Part shown: positions 22,924-31,358 of the stretch, piece after piece
Layout: each line of letters starts with the position of its first letter
Numbering within the stretch: position 1 is the first letter of the stretch
Origin: Streptomyces sp. SA15
GTDB lineage: Bacteria > Actinomycetota > Actinomycetes > Streptomycetales > Streptomycetaceae
NCBI RefSeq assembly: GCF_002291145.1
Contig: NZ_NTGE01000221.1
Span: 62,001-126,000 of the forward strand
Reading direction: 5' to 3'
Length of the DNA stretch: 64,000 bases
Program-made: the position numbers and the translations under genes
The notes under the pieces: model-generated
What the model saw: only the letters and a program-made list of their open reading frames with translations
The model's database searches: none
What the model was told of the DNA's origin: nothing

Positions 22924-23847
22924 ATGGCCCTCGGCACCGCATCCACCAGGACGGACCACGCCCGCACCGTGCGTGACATGCTCGCGACCGGCAAGACGAC
23001 GTACTCGTTCGAGTTCTACGCCCCGAAGACCCCGAAGGGCGAGCGGAACCTGTGGAACGCGCTGCGCCGGGTCGAGGCCGTGGCGCCCGACTTCGTCTCC
23101 GTGACCTATGGCGCGGGCGGTTCCACCCGCGCGGGCACGGTCAAGGCGACCGAGGCGATCGCCTCCGACACCACGCTCACCCCCATCGCCCACCTCACGG
23201 CGGTCGACCACTCGGTGGCCGACCTGCGCAACATCATCGGTCAGTACGCCGACGCCGGGATCCGCAACATGCTCGCGCTGCGCGGCGACCCCCCCGGCGA
23301 CCCGATGGGCGACTGGGTGCCGCATCCCCAGGGCCTGGCCTACGCCGTCGAACTCGTCGAACTCATCAAGAACTCCGGCGACTTCTGCGTGGGCGTCGCG
23401 GCCTTCCCCGCGATGCACCCGCGCTCGGCCGACTGGGACACCGACGTCCGGCACTTCGTCGACAAGTGCCGTGCGGGCGCGGACTACGCGATCACGCAGA
23501 TGTTCTTCCAGCCGGAGGACTACCTGCGGCTGCGCGACCGGGTCGCGGCGGCCGGCTGCGAGACGCCGATCATCCCCGAGGTCATGCCGATCGCCAGTGT
23601 GAAGACGCTGGCGCGGGTCCCGTCGCTCACCAACGCCGCCTTCCCGCCCGCTCTGAAAGAGCGGATCCTCACAGCCAAAGACGATCCGGCGGCTGTACGC
23701 TCCATTGGCATCGAATTCGCCACCGAGTTCTGCGCACGGCTGCTGGCCGAGGGAGTGCCCGGACTGCACTTCATCACGCTCAACAACTCCACGGCGACGC
23801 TGGAAATCTACGAAAACCTGGGCCTGCACCACCGACCGCAGGCCTAG
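22924..23847 (+). CDS. metF: 5,10-methylenetetrahydrofolate reductase
   Basis: Makes 5-methyltetrahydrofolate for methionine synthesis, with FAD. The 307-residue protein shows YSFEFYAPKTPKGERNLW, FVSVTYGAGGSTR, HLTAVDHS, LALRGDPPGDP, GVAAFPAMHPRS, and ITQMFFQPEDYLRL. The ATG at 22924 is 6 bases after TAACCT (22912-22917), so the transcript is probably leaderless. It follows thiE, from which it is separated by an inverted repeat. Confidence 0.96.
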   Translation: MALGTASTRTDHARTVRDMLATGKTTYSFEFYAPKTPKGERNLWNALRRVEAVAPDFVSVTYGAGGSTRAGTVKATEAIASDTTLTPIAHLTAVDHSVADLRNIIGQYADAGIRNMLALRGDPPGDPMGDWVPHPQGLAYAVELVELIKNSGDFCVGVAAFPAMHPRSADWDTDVRHFVDKCRAGADYAITQMFFQPEDYLRLRDRVAAAGCETPIIPEVMPIASVKTLARVPSLTNAAFPPALKERILTAKDDPAAVRSIGIEFATEFCARLLAEGVPGLHFITLNNSTATLEIYENLGLHHRPQA

Positions 23848-23903
23848 ACCGGCCGCACTGGTATACGACACACTGCGTAACGGCCACTGGGAGAGGGGCG
23901 TAC

Positions 23904-24866
23904 ATGGGCTGGACGGTCCTCTACATCGCGTTCGGCGTCGTCGCACTGTGGCTGCTCGGTGAGGTGTTGCTGCAGTACAAGGCGCGCCTGCGCTGGCGGC
24001 TGCTCGCCTTCGCCGGCTTCCTGGGCGTCGTCCTCGGCGTGCTGATCCCTTCCGTGATCGTCATCGGACTGGGCGCCGCCGCCTTCGCTGTCGGCCAGAC
24101 CTACGTCACGCTCTCCTTCCGTCGCGGCTTCTCGGCCGGCTGGGCGGTCAGCCGCCCGGGTGCCGACGGCTCCAAGCGGCGCCGTGGCAAGGCGGACCGA
24201 CAGGATCCGAGCCTGGAGGTCAGCGACCTCGAAGCGACCGCGGTCGGCTTCGACGGTGACACCAAGTACGGCCAGGACACCGGCGCCTACGGCCAGGACG
24301 ACTACGACCGCGACGACGTGTTCACACCCGCGCGCCCCGTCGAGCCGCCCACGGCCGCCGAGACCACGTCCGTGTACGAGCCGCAGCCCCTGCCCGACGA
24401 CACCGGCTCGTACGGCATATACGGCGACTCCGGATACGCCACCGACTCCTCCTACCCGGCCCCGGGCCAGACCCAGGACCAGTACGCGACGGCCGCCGCC
24501 GACCAGTCGTACGCCTACGACGGCTACTCCGGCTACGACCAGCAGCAGTACGGCTACGACCCGGCCGGACAGCAGCAGTACGCCGCCTACTCCGACCCCT
24601 ACATCGGCACCCAGGCCTACGGTGGTGCCTCGTACGACACCTCCTACGGCGGCCAGCAGCAGTACGGCCAGCAGGCGTACGGCCAGGACCAGTACGCCGC
24701 CGGCACGTACGGCGGCGAGACCCCGCCCGGCGGGGTGTGGGTGCCGCAGCAGCGCAGCACCGACGATCCCTACGGCGGCGAACTCCCGCCGGAACAGCAG
24801 CAGTACGGTCAGCAGGGCTACGACCAGAATCAGGGCAACGGGTTCGACGAGCAGTACCGTTTCTGA
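23904..24866 (+). CDS. Membrane-anchored protein with Gln/Tyr/Gly-rich low-complexity tail
   Basis: The family is not recognised. The 320 residues start with two hydrophobic helices (WTVLYIAFGVVALWLLGEVLL; LLAFAGFLGVVLGVLIPSVI), then a basic patch (SKRRRGKADRQ). About 230 disordered residues follow, rich in Tyr, Gln, Gly, Asp and Ser with repeated QQQYG, YGQQ and DQYA motifs. The tail resembles prion-like or phase-separating domains by composition. The ATG at 23904 has GGGAGAGGGG upstream. Earlier frame overlaps metF and is not coding. Convergent with the CrtI-like gene. Confidence 0.85.
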   Translation: MGWTVLYIAFGVVALWLLGEVLLQYKARLRWRLLAFAGFLGVVLGVLIPSVIVIGLGAAAFAVGQTYVTLSFRRGFSAGWAVSRPGADGSKRRRGKADRQDPSLEVSDLEATAVGFDGDTKYGQDTGAYGQDDYDRDDVFTPARPVEPPTAAETTSVYEPQPLPDDTGSYGIYGDSGYATDSSYPAPGQTQDQYATAAADQSYAYDGYSGYDQQQYGYDPAGQQQYAAYSDPYIGTQAYGGASYDTSYGGQQQYGQQAYGQDQYAAGTYGGETPPGGVWVPQQRSTDDPYGGELPPEQQQYGQQGYDQNQGNGFDEQYRF

Positions 24867-24902
24867 GCGCCGCCGCTGTTCCAGCCGCTGGTTCCAGGGC
24901 TT

Positions 24903-26444
24903 CTACTGAGAGCCTCTGAACTCCGGCCCCTCCACGACCAGTCCGGCCACCAGCGCGCCCGACATACCGGCGTGCGGGAGTCCGCCGCCAGGGTGCGACC
25001 AGCCGCCGACGGTGAACAGGCCCGGTATCGCCGTGCTGTTGGACGGGTGCAGCATGGTCCCCCCGGCCGAAGCCAGTGCCGGCGCGGGCACACCGCCGCC
25101 CTCGGCCCCGGTCTCCTCCCGCGTGTGCACAGGCGTACGCACCTCGCGCCACAGCGTCCGCTCGCGCAGACCCGGTATCGCGCGCTCGGCGGCGGCCACC
25201 ATCCGGTCCGCGAACGCGTCGGCGGCTCCGGCCGCGGTCCAGTCGTAGCGCGTCTGCGACGGCACCGTCGCCGTGAGCACCACGGACTCGTGGGCGTCGT
25301 CGGGGCGCAGGGCCGGGTCGTCCGGCCGGTCGATCCGTACGGTCGGATGCTCGGGCGGCACCCCGCGCGCGAAAAGGTCCCACTCGGCCTGCGGGTCCGC
25401 GCTGTGCACCACCGTGCGGTGCGGCGCGTCCGCCGCTCGTGCGCCGCGCAGCGCCAGGCAGACCACGACCCGGCCGGTCGCGGTGCCCTCGGGACGCGTC
25501 TCGACGGCGCCCGCCTCGTACAGCTCACGGCCCCGCAGCAGGTCACTCAGCCGCCAGGGGCCGCTGCCGACGACGGTGTCCGCCTCCGCCACTCTCCCTC
25601 CCCCAGAGCCGAAAGCCTGGGAGGTGGCCCCAGCGAGCTCCAGCCCCGCCGCCCGGCCGTCCTTCTCCAGGATCCCGGTGACCTCGGCGCCGAAGTGGAA
25701 CTCGACCTTCCGAGCCACGCACCGCTCGTACACCGCGCGCGCCAACTCCCGCATCCCGCCGCGGACATACCAGGTGCCGAAGGCGTGCTCCATGTACGCC
25801 AGCACGGCGGCGCTCGCCGGGGTGACGCTCGGGTCCAAGCCGTACGCGAGCGCGTGGCTCTCCAGGAGCGCGGTGAGCCGGGGGTCGCGCAGCTCCCAGG
25901 CGCCGATCTCGGCGAGTGTGCCGGCCCGGCGGGTGCGCAGCAGCCGCTTGTGGGGGACCGACGGATAGGGCTCGCGCTCGGCCAGCACCGACCAGTTCGG
26001 CCACAGGGGCTCCTCCAGGAGCGGTCGGCGCGTCCGGTCCCAGGCCTCGCGGGCCCGGACCAGGAAGTCGCCCCAGCGCTGCCCGGCGCCCCACCCGAGC
26101 GCCTCGTCCAGGGCCGCGACGACGCCCGCCCGCGAGGCGTTCGGCAGCGACACCTCGGTGCCGTCCGCGAAGACGTGCCGCGACGACGGGTCGACCTGGA
26201 CCAGCTCGACGCGGTCCTCCAGCGGCTCCTTGCCGGTCTTGACGAACAGGTCGCGGTAGACCGCGGGGAGGGGGAGGAGCCCGGGGCCGGTGTCGAAGCG
26301 GAACCCGTCGCGCTCGAAGCGGCGCACCGCACCTCCGTACGTCTCCGTACGCTCGTACACCGCCACCCGGTGGCCCGCGACGGCCAGCCGGGCAGCGGCC
26401 GCCATCGCGCCCATCCCGGCGCCGATCACCGCAATCCGTGCCAT
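24903..26444 (-). CDS. CrtI-like FAD oxidoreductase (phytoene desaturase family)
   Basis: A 513-residue flavoprotein. The N-terminus ARIAVIGAGMGAMAAAARLAVAGHRVAVYER is the FAD fold, followed by GGAVRRFERDGFRFDTGPGLL, the usual CrtI signature. The C-terminal block FTVGGWSHPGGGLPHAGMSGALVA closes the FAD site. No carotenoid synthase gene is nearby, so the substrate is open. The ATG at 26444 is 7 bases after TAAAGT (26457-26452), so the transcript is likely leaderless; the frame upstream is open but unsupported. Residues about 271-284 (TSQAFGSGGGRVAEA) come from a dispersed repeat. Confidence 0.88.
   Translation of the reverse strand: MARIAVIGAGMGAMAAAARLAVAGHRVAVYERTETYGGAVRRFERDGFRFDTGPGLLPLPAVYRDLFVKTGKEPLEDRVELVQVDPSSRHVFADGTEVSLPNASRAGVVAALDEALGWGAGQRWGDFLVRAREAWDRTRRPLLEEPLWPNWSVLAEREPYPSVPHKRLLRTRRAGTLAEIGAWELRDPRLTALLESHALAYGLDPSVTPASAAVLAYMEHAFGTWYVRGGMRELARAVYERCVARKVEFHFGAEVTGILEKDGRAAGLELAGATSQAFGSGGGRVAEADTVVGSGPWRLSDLLRGRELYEAGAVETRPEGTATGRVVVCLALRGARAADAPHRTVVHSADPQAEWDLFARGVPPEHPTVRIDRPDDPALRPDDAHESVVLTATVPSQTRYDWTAAGAADAFADRMVAAAERAIPGLRERTLWREVRTPVHTREETGAEGGGVPAPALASAGGTMLHPSNSTAIPGLFTVGGWSHPGGGLPHAGMSGALVAGLVVEGPEFRGSQ
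25593..25631. repeat. Family A-like repeat inside the CrtI-like gene
   Basis: Reads CTCCCTCCCCCAGAGCCGAA then AGCCTGGGAGGTGGCCCC. Compared with 57171-57208, the ends CCTCCCCCA and TGGCCCCA/TGGGGG-type and the central GCC...GGC palindrome are shared. It stays in frame within the gene. Confidence 0.65.
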
Positions 26445-26955
26445 GCCTGCGACTTTATCGGCCGCCACCGACAATCCGGCCGGGCGGCCGTGCGGACGCC
26501 CGGACCTCGGCCAGGGGAGTACCGGCACGGACGCGATCGTCACCAGTCGATGGCACACCGTCCTGGGCCTGAGTGCGTACGGCTGAGTATCCGTACCTAG
26601 TGGCTGAGTTGAGTACGCGCGCGGATGGGGGCCGACCTGCGCGAACGAGAGAGTGGAGGCACGGAAAAGGGGCGCGGCTCCGGCACCGGCGACACGGGGC
26701 GCCGGAACGGAGCGGCCCCCGGATCCGCTCCTTCCGCCGGCCGATGTCGGCGGGAGCGAGGCACGGGGGAACCCGGAGATGACCGAACGGGGCCCAACGG
26801 GGGGAACGGGGAACGGGGGAGCAAGAGGAAGCGCCGGTTCGAGGTGGCCCGCGGGGGACGCGGCCACACCGGACCGGCGCTTTCGCATGCGGCCGTCTCA
26901 GCCGGGTCGTCCCAGCCTCAGCCGCGTCGGCTCAGCAGCCCGTGCAGCGGACTGC
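26445..26955. other. Non-coding region between CrtI-like and TetR genes
   Basis: About 510 bases with no supported gene. It holds the -10 box of the CrtI-like gene (26457-26452), a cluster of TGAGT/GTAC motifs (26570-26617; one copy reads TGAGTATCCGTACCTA), and four G-runs of 4 or more (26789-26819), a G-quadruplex pattern on the plus strand. Open frames across it on both strands are low-complexity Arg/Gly/Pro and look like high-GC chance frames. Confidence 0.6.
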
Positions 26956-27636
26956 TCAGCCCCTCCCGCTCACCCGCCCCTGAAGCAGCCGGGACAGCGC
27001 CGCGTGCACGTCGTCCAGGGAGCGCTCCGGCTGGAAGGCCTGCCAGTCCAGGGCGGCCACCAGGACCATGCCGACCAGCGCCGCCGCGGTCAGCGGGATG
27101 TCGATCTCCTCGCTGAACTCGCCGTTCTCCACGCCCTCGCGCAGCACACCCTCGACGACCGCGACCGCCTCCTGCCGGACCACCATCAGCGTGGACTGCC
27201 AGGCCCGGTTGGTGCGCCACAGCTCGGCCACGTACAGCTGGGTGAACGCCGGATAGCGCTCTATGAAGACCAGCCCCGCGCGGATCATCGCGTCCAGGGC
27301 GTCCACCTTGCTGCCGCCGCTCCGGGCCGTGCGGTCGGCCGCCTCCCTCAGGGAGGCGGTGAGGAGTCCCACTCCGTGCCGCAGCAGCTCCTCGAAGAGG
27401 ACGGACTTGCTCGCGAAGTTGTAGTAGACCGTGCCCTTGGCGACTCCGGCACGCTCGGCGATCTCGTCCACCGTGGTTGCCGAGAAGCCCTGCTCGGCGA
27501 TGAGCGTGACGGCGGCCTCGTAGAGCTTCTGCCGGGTTGCCTCGCGGCGCGTGCTGACAGCCGGCGTGGTGCTGCTGCTTTCCATGGCCCTGATTGTCAC
27601 AGGAACGGTCACACCAGGAGTCACGGCAGGGCTCAT
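26956..27636 (-). CDS. TetR family transcriptional regulator
   Basis: A 226-residue repressor-type protein. The helix-turn-helix is TRQKLYEAAVTLIAEQGFSA plus TTVDEIAERAGVAKGTVYYNFASKSVLF. The C-terminal ligand domain is helical with no recognisable motif. The ATG at 27636 overlaps the YhgE-type gene stop as ATGA; a second ATG at 27585 (MESSS) is an alternative start. As the third gene of the operon it probably represses its own operon through the palindrome at 30489-30510. Confidence 0.92.
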   Translation of the reverse strand: MSPAVTPGVTVPVTIRAMESSSTTPAVSTRREATRQKLYEAAVTLIAEQGFSATTVDEIAERAGVAKGTVYYNFASKSVLFEELLRHGVGLLTASLREAADRTARSGGSKVDALDAMIRAGLVFIERYPAFTQLYVAELWRTNRAWQSTLMVVRQEAVAVVEGVLREGVENGEFSEEIDIPLTAAALVGMVLVAALDWQAFQPERSLDDVHAALSRLLQGRVSGRG

Positions 27637-29717
27637 AGGGTCAGCTCCGGGTGCAGCCGTTCGAGCGTCCACACCTGACGGCGGCGGGCCGACACGGCGG
27701 TGAGCGCGAGGGCTCCCGCGGTGAAGGCGGCCAGCACCACGCACGCGTGCCACACCGGTCCGAGGCCGCCGCCGGTGATGAGCCTCCTCAGGGCCTCGAC
27801 GACGTAACTCATCGGCAGGAAGGGGTGGATCGCGTTGAAGAAGCCGGGGCTGGTCTGCACCGGGTAGGTGCCGCCCGCGGACGTCAACTGCAGCATCAGC
27901 AGGGCGAGTACGAGAATCCGGCCCGCCGCTCCGAAGTGTGCGTTCAGCCACTGCACGATGGCTGCGAAACACGCGGTCACCAGGAACAGGAAGCCCACCG
28001 TTCCGGCCGCCCGGGCCATCTCCAGGCCGACCGCCCAGTGCAGCACCGCCATCAGGGCGACGGTTTGCAATACGCCGATCGCCACCACCGGCAGCCAGCC
28101 CGCCAGCGCGATCCGCCACGCCGAGGCGCCCGCGGCGAGGGCACGCCGGTTCATCGGCGCGATCAGCATGTAGGCCACCATCGCGCCCACCCACAGGGAC
28201 AGCGGGATGAAGTACGGGGCGAAACCGGTGCCGTAGTTGGGCGCCTTGTGCAGGTCCTTCGAGGCGAGCTGAACCGGATCCGCCATGACGTCGGTGCGCC
28301 GGTCGCGGTCCTTCTTGTCGTGGTCGGGGATCTGCTCGGCACCGTCGTGCAGCCCGTCGGACAGCTTTCCGGAGCCGTCCACCAGCTTGTACATGCCGCC
28401 GTTCAGGTCCTCGGCGCCCGTCTTGAGCTCGCCGACGCCCTCGTCCAGGTCGGTCGCGCCGGTCTCGGCCGTACCGAGGCCTGTGTGCAGCCGCTTCGCG
28501 CCCGCGGCGACTTTCCCGGCGCCCTCGTTCAGCTTGTTGATCTTCGATACGGCGTCGTCGAGGTCCTCGGAGAGGTGCGGCGCCCGGCCGGCCAGCGCCT
28601 GAGCCTGCTCCTGGAGGGTGCCGAGGTGGCCGTCCAGCTCCCTCAGGTCGCCGTCCTGGTCGGCGACCAGGGTGTTGACGTCGTCGGCGACCTTCGCCAC
28701 GTCGGCGGCGGCCTGCCTGGCTTCCTTCAGGTCGGCGCAGGCGGCGTCCGGCAGAACGGGGTCCTCGCAGCGCGCCTTGTAGACACTGTCCAGCGTGTCG
28801 GAGGCCGTGTGGGCCCCCTTGGCGGCGGTCGGGGCCGTCTTCACCAGGGTGTCGAGGTTGTGGAGGATCGCGCCGGCGGAGTCGGCGACGAGCCGGGCGG
28901 TGTCACCGATGGCCTTCTCGTTGTCCTTCAGGAAGGGGCTCAGCCCGTCCGCGACCCCGTTGATCTTGTCGGCGAGGGTCTGGGTGCCCTCCGCGACCCG
29001 CTGCGAGCCGTCCGCCAGGTCGCCCGCGCCCTTGTCCAGCTTCGTCAGCCCCTTGGAGAGCTTGCCGCTGCCCTGCTTGGCGTCCTTCAGGCCGTCGGCT
29101 AGGTCCTTCGACCCTTTCTCGGCCTTCCCGATGCCTCCTTCGAGGTCGTCGGCCCCTTTCGCAGCCTTGACCGTCTCGCTGTGGATGTCGGAGAACGAGA
29201 TGAAGATCCGGTCCAGGAAGGACCGTGACGCCTTCGTGGAAGCGGCCGCCCGTACCTCGCTGAAGACCGTCCGGGAGATCTGCCCGACGATGTAGTTGTT
29301 CGCGTCGTTCGTACGGACCTGGAGCGCACCCGTCTGAGGTAAGTCGCCCGAGCTGGAGGCGATCCGGCGGCTGAGGTCCGCCGGCATGGTCAGCGACAGG
29401 TAGTACGTGCCGTCCTCCACGCCCGCGCGTGCCTCGTCGGCGCTCACCTCGTGCCAGTCGAACGTCCTGCTGTCGCGCAGCCCGTCCGTGATGTCGTCGC
29501 CCGCCGTGATCCTCTTCCCGTCGGCCCTCGCGCCCTTGTCGTCGTTCACCAGGGCCACGGGGACGCGGTCGAGGCGCCCGTACGGATCCCAGAACGACCA
29601 CAGGTACAGGGCGCCGTACAGCAGCGGCAGCACCAGCAGCGCGACCAGGGCGGCGCGCGGCAGCTTCCCCCTGCCGAAGCGGCGCAGCTCAAGCGCGGCC
29701 AGTTTCGGCGAGCGCAT
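27633..29717 (-). CDS. YhgE/Pip-type membrane protein
   Basis: A 694-residue inner-membrane protein of the YhgE/Pip family (ABC-2 like). One membrane helix near residues 20-40 (LVALLVLPLLYGALYLWSF) is followed by a long extracellular part with many KG..L..G heptad-like repeats (KGSKDLADGLKDAKQGSGKL). Five or six C-terminal helices follow (LWVGAMVAYMLIA to the end). The family is linked to export and, in Gram-positive bacteria, to type VII secretion and phage infection. The ATG at 29717 has AGGAGGAGAAGG upstream and overlaps the end of the ATPase-like gene by 29 bases. Confidence 0.92.
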   Translation of the reverse strand: MRSPKLAALELRRFGRGKLPRAALVALLVLPLLYGALYLWSFWDPYGRLDRVPVALVNDDKGARADGKRITAGDDITDGLRDSRTFDWHEVSADEARAGVEDGTYYLSLTMPADLSRRIASSSGDLPQTGALQVRTNDANNYIVGQISRTVFSEVRAAASTKASRSFLDRIFISFSDIHSETVKAAKGADDLEGGIGKAEKGSKDLADGLKDAKQGSGKLSKGLTKLDKGAGDLADGSQRVAEGTQTLADKINGVADGLSPFLKDNEKAIGDTARLVADSAGAILHNLDTLVKTAPTAAKGAHTASDTLDSVYKARCEDPVLPDAACADLKEARQAAADVAKVADDVNTLVADQDGDLRELDGHLGTLQEQAQALAGRAPHLSEDLDDAVSKINKLNEGAGKVAAGAKRLHTGLGTAETGATDLDEGVGELKTGAEDLNGGMYKLVDGSGKLSDGLHDGAEQIPDHDKKDRDRRTDVMADPVQLASKDLHKAPNYGTGFAPYFIPLSLWVGAMVAYMLIAPMNRRALAAGASAWRIALAGWLPVVAIGVLQTVALMAVLHWAVGLEMARAAGTVGFLFLVTACFAAIVQWLNAHFGAAGRILVLALLMLQLTSAGGTYPVQTSPGFFNAIHPFLPMSYVVEALRRLITGGGLGPVWHACVVLAAFTAGALALTAVSARRRQVWTLERLHPELTL

Positions 29718-30429
29718 CGGCCTTCTCCTCCTGGCTCTCAAGGGGCTGCCGCGTGCAGACCCTTACGGTGTCCTCGGGTGCCTCGCTGCACACCGCCACG
29801 ACCGTCGTACCGGCCTCGGCGAGCGACCTGAGCAGTGCCCAGACTTCGGCGCGTTCGGCGTCGGACAGCTTCAGGTCGGTGTCGTCGACCCCGAGCAGAC
29901 GCGGCCGTCCGATCAGCGCCAGGGCGATCGACAGCCGCAGCGCCTCCAGCCGCTCCAGATCGCGTACGGCGGTCCGCGCGCCCTTGGGCGGGGACTCCCG
30001 GTCGAGACCGGCGGCGGCGAGCGCGGTCTCGATCCGCAGCCGTGCCTCGGCGAGCCGCTCGGCACGCGGCCGCAGCAGACCGCGCACGGAGTCGCCGAAC
30101 CGCCGCTGGAGCAGCGCCCGTTCCCGCAGGTGCTCCCCGACGGTCAGGGCCGGGTCGAGATCGGTGACGCCGGCGACATTGGCCAGGGCGCTGACGCGCC
30201 GCACCGCCGCCAGCTGCTTCGGCAGCCGCGCCGCGCCCACGGCCGCCGTCCCCTCGGTGGCCTTCATCCGCCCGGTGAGCGCGAGCAGCAGGCACGTACG
30301 GCCCGACCCGGACGGACCTTCGATCGCGATCAGCGAACCGGGTTCCGCATCGAGGTCGATCCCGCGGAACGCCCAGCCGCGCGACCCCTCGAGCCCGAAG
30401 CCCTCGGCGGTGATGCCGACTCCTGCCAC
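29689..30429 (-). CDS. Degenerate ABC ATPase-like protein
   Basis: A 246-residue protein with the overall layout of an ABC nucleotide-binding domain but with every catalytic motif changed. Walker A reads GPSGSGRT (Arg44 replaces Lys). The Q-loop has no Gln (RRVSALAN). The signature is DLERL instead of LSGGQ. Walker B is LLGVDD with Asp for Glu. The H-loop His is absent (VAVCSEAP). It could bind but probably not hydrolyse ATP. The GTG start at 30429 follows GGGAGAG. Its end overlaps the YhgE-type gene, so the two products probably form a complex. Upstream lie a 9-bp triple repeat and a perfect palindrome. Confidence 0.85.
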   Translation of the reverse strand: MAGVGITAEGFGLEGSRGWAFRGIDLDAEPGSLIAIEGPSGSGRTCLLLALTGRMKATEGTAAVGAARLPKQLAAVRRVSALANVAGVTDLDPALTVGEHLRERALLQRRFGDSVRGLLRPRAERLAEARLRIETALAAAGLDRESPPKGARTAVRDLERLEALRLSIALALIGRPRLLGVDDTDLKLSDAERAEVWALLRSLAEAGTTVVAVCSEAPEDTVRVCTRQPLESQEEKADALAETGRA

Positions 30430-30439
30430 AGCTCTCCCT

Positions 30440-30481
30440 GACTCTCTCGACTCCTTGGACTCCTTGGACTCCTTGAGAGTC
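30440..30481 (-). repeat. 9-bp triple repeat inside a hairpin in the operon leader
   Basis: GACTCCTTG occurs three times in tandem (30449-30475). It is bounded by GACTCTC (30440-30446) and GAGAGTC (30475-30481), which pair with each other. In the mRNA this hairpin would lie just before the ribosome site of the ATPase-like gene. Confidence 0.65.
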
Positions 30482-30488
30482 GAACTTC

Positions 30489-30510
30489 TTGTACTGACTG
30501 GTCAGTACAA
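30489..30510. promoter_or_regulatory. Perfect 22-bp palindromic operator, probably for the TetR regulator
   Basis: TTGTACTGAC-TG-GTCAGTACAA is a perfect 10-bp inverted repeat with a 2-base centre, 60 bases upstream of the first gene of the ATPase/YhgE/TetR operon. It is also 120 bases before the HEPN gene on the other strand. Size and symmetry fit a TetR-family operator. Confidence 0.8.
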
Positions 30511-30629
30511 AAACTATCCCGAACGCGCGATCGAAGCAAAAGCCCAGGTCAGAACGGATTGTCAGTGCCATACCTCACGATGGACACATACGGCCACAGA
30601 GCCGTCACACAGACGACAGGAGGTTCGTC

Positions 30630-31196
30630 ATGGCCAGCTACCACGCAGCCGCCGCCCGCCGGCGCCGCGCCACCGGCCCTGCCCCCTCACTGAACGGCCC
30701 GGCGAGCGACGTGCACCCTGTGCTGCGCCGGGCCACGGCGCCACCCGCAGCCCTCGACCTGCTCGCCCAGGCCCGCGCCGGACTGGACGAGGCCGCGACC
30801 CTTCAGACGCCGAACGAGCGCTATGCGATAGCCCACCTCGCCGCCCTGCGTACCGCCGCCGCGGTACTCGCCGCGCGGGGGCGCCCGGAGACCACCCCCC
30901 GACGCCGTGCCCGCATCCGGAGCGCTTGGGAAGTGCTCCCCGAAATCGCGCCCGAACTCGCCGAGTGGAGCGCGCTGTTCGCCGCCGGAGCCCGGCGCCG
31001 CGCCCGGGCCGAGGCGGGCATCCAGGGCGCGGCCAGCCACCGGGACGCCGACGATCTGATACGCGACGTGGCGATGTTCCTGCGCCTCGTCGAGCGCATG
31101 CTGGTGCTCCAGCCCGTCCTGCCCCAGCCACGCCAGGACGCGGACCGGCCCGAGGACCACGACAGCACCGACCGTGACTTCCCGGACGCGGGATGA
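30630..31196 (+). CDS. SAV_6107-type HEPN domain protein
   Basis: A 188-residue, mostly helical protein resembling the SAV_6107-type HEPN domain family conserved in actinobacteria. The helical core is ALDLLAQARAGLDEA, PNERYAIAHLAALRTAAAVLAARG, then ARIRSAWEVLPEIAPELAEWSALFAAGA. Residues 1-30 are a basic, flexible leader. The canonical HEPN RNase motif (R-X4-6-H) is not clear, so no nuclease function is claimed. AGGAGG precedes the ATG. It diverges from the ABC-like operon. Confidence 0.8.
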   Translation: MASYHAAAARRRRATGPAPSLNGPASDVHPVLRRATAPPAALDLLAQARAGLDEAATLQTPNERYAIAHLAALRTAAAVLAARGRPETTPRRRARIRSAWEVLPEIAPELAEWSALFAAGARRRARAEAGIQGAASHRDADDLIRDVAMFLRLVERMLVLQPVLPQPRQDADRPEDHDSTDRDFPDAG

Positions 31197-31358
31197 CGGG
31201 CCGGGACCCGGGCACGACACGGCGGTGACCAGGTGCGGCACCGGAGGCAATAGGGTGGGAGGCGCCTGAAGCCTTCCCCTCCCGCGCCTCGGGACGGGCA
31301 AGGCGCCCCGTTCGCTCCGCCGCGCAAGAGGCGGTGCCGCGCCGAGGAGTCAACAACC

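Noticed and set aside
26445..26888. N-terminal extension of the CrtI-like protein
   Set aside because: Residues are Pro/Arg-rich and unlike the family, and TAAAGT lies 7 bases before the ATG at 26444.
26653..27678. Plus-strand frame across the gap and TetR gene
   Set aside because: Antisense to a clear TetR gene, with low-complexity sequence and no start signal.
30489..30510. Phage attachment site or transposon end
   Set aside because: There is no second copy, integrase or transposase nearby; operator is the simpler reading.
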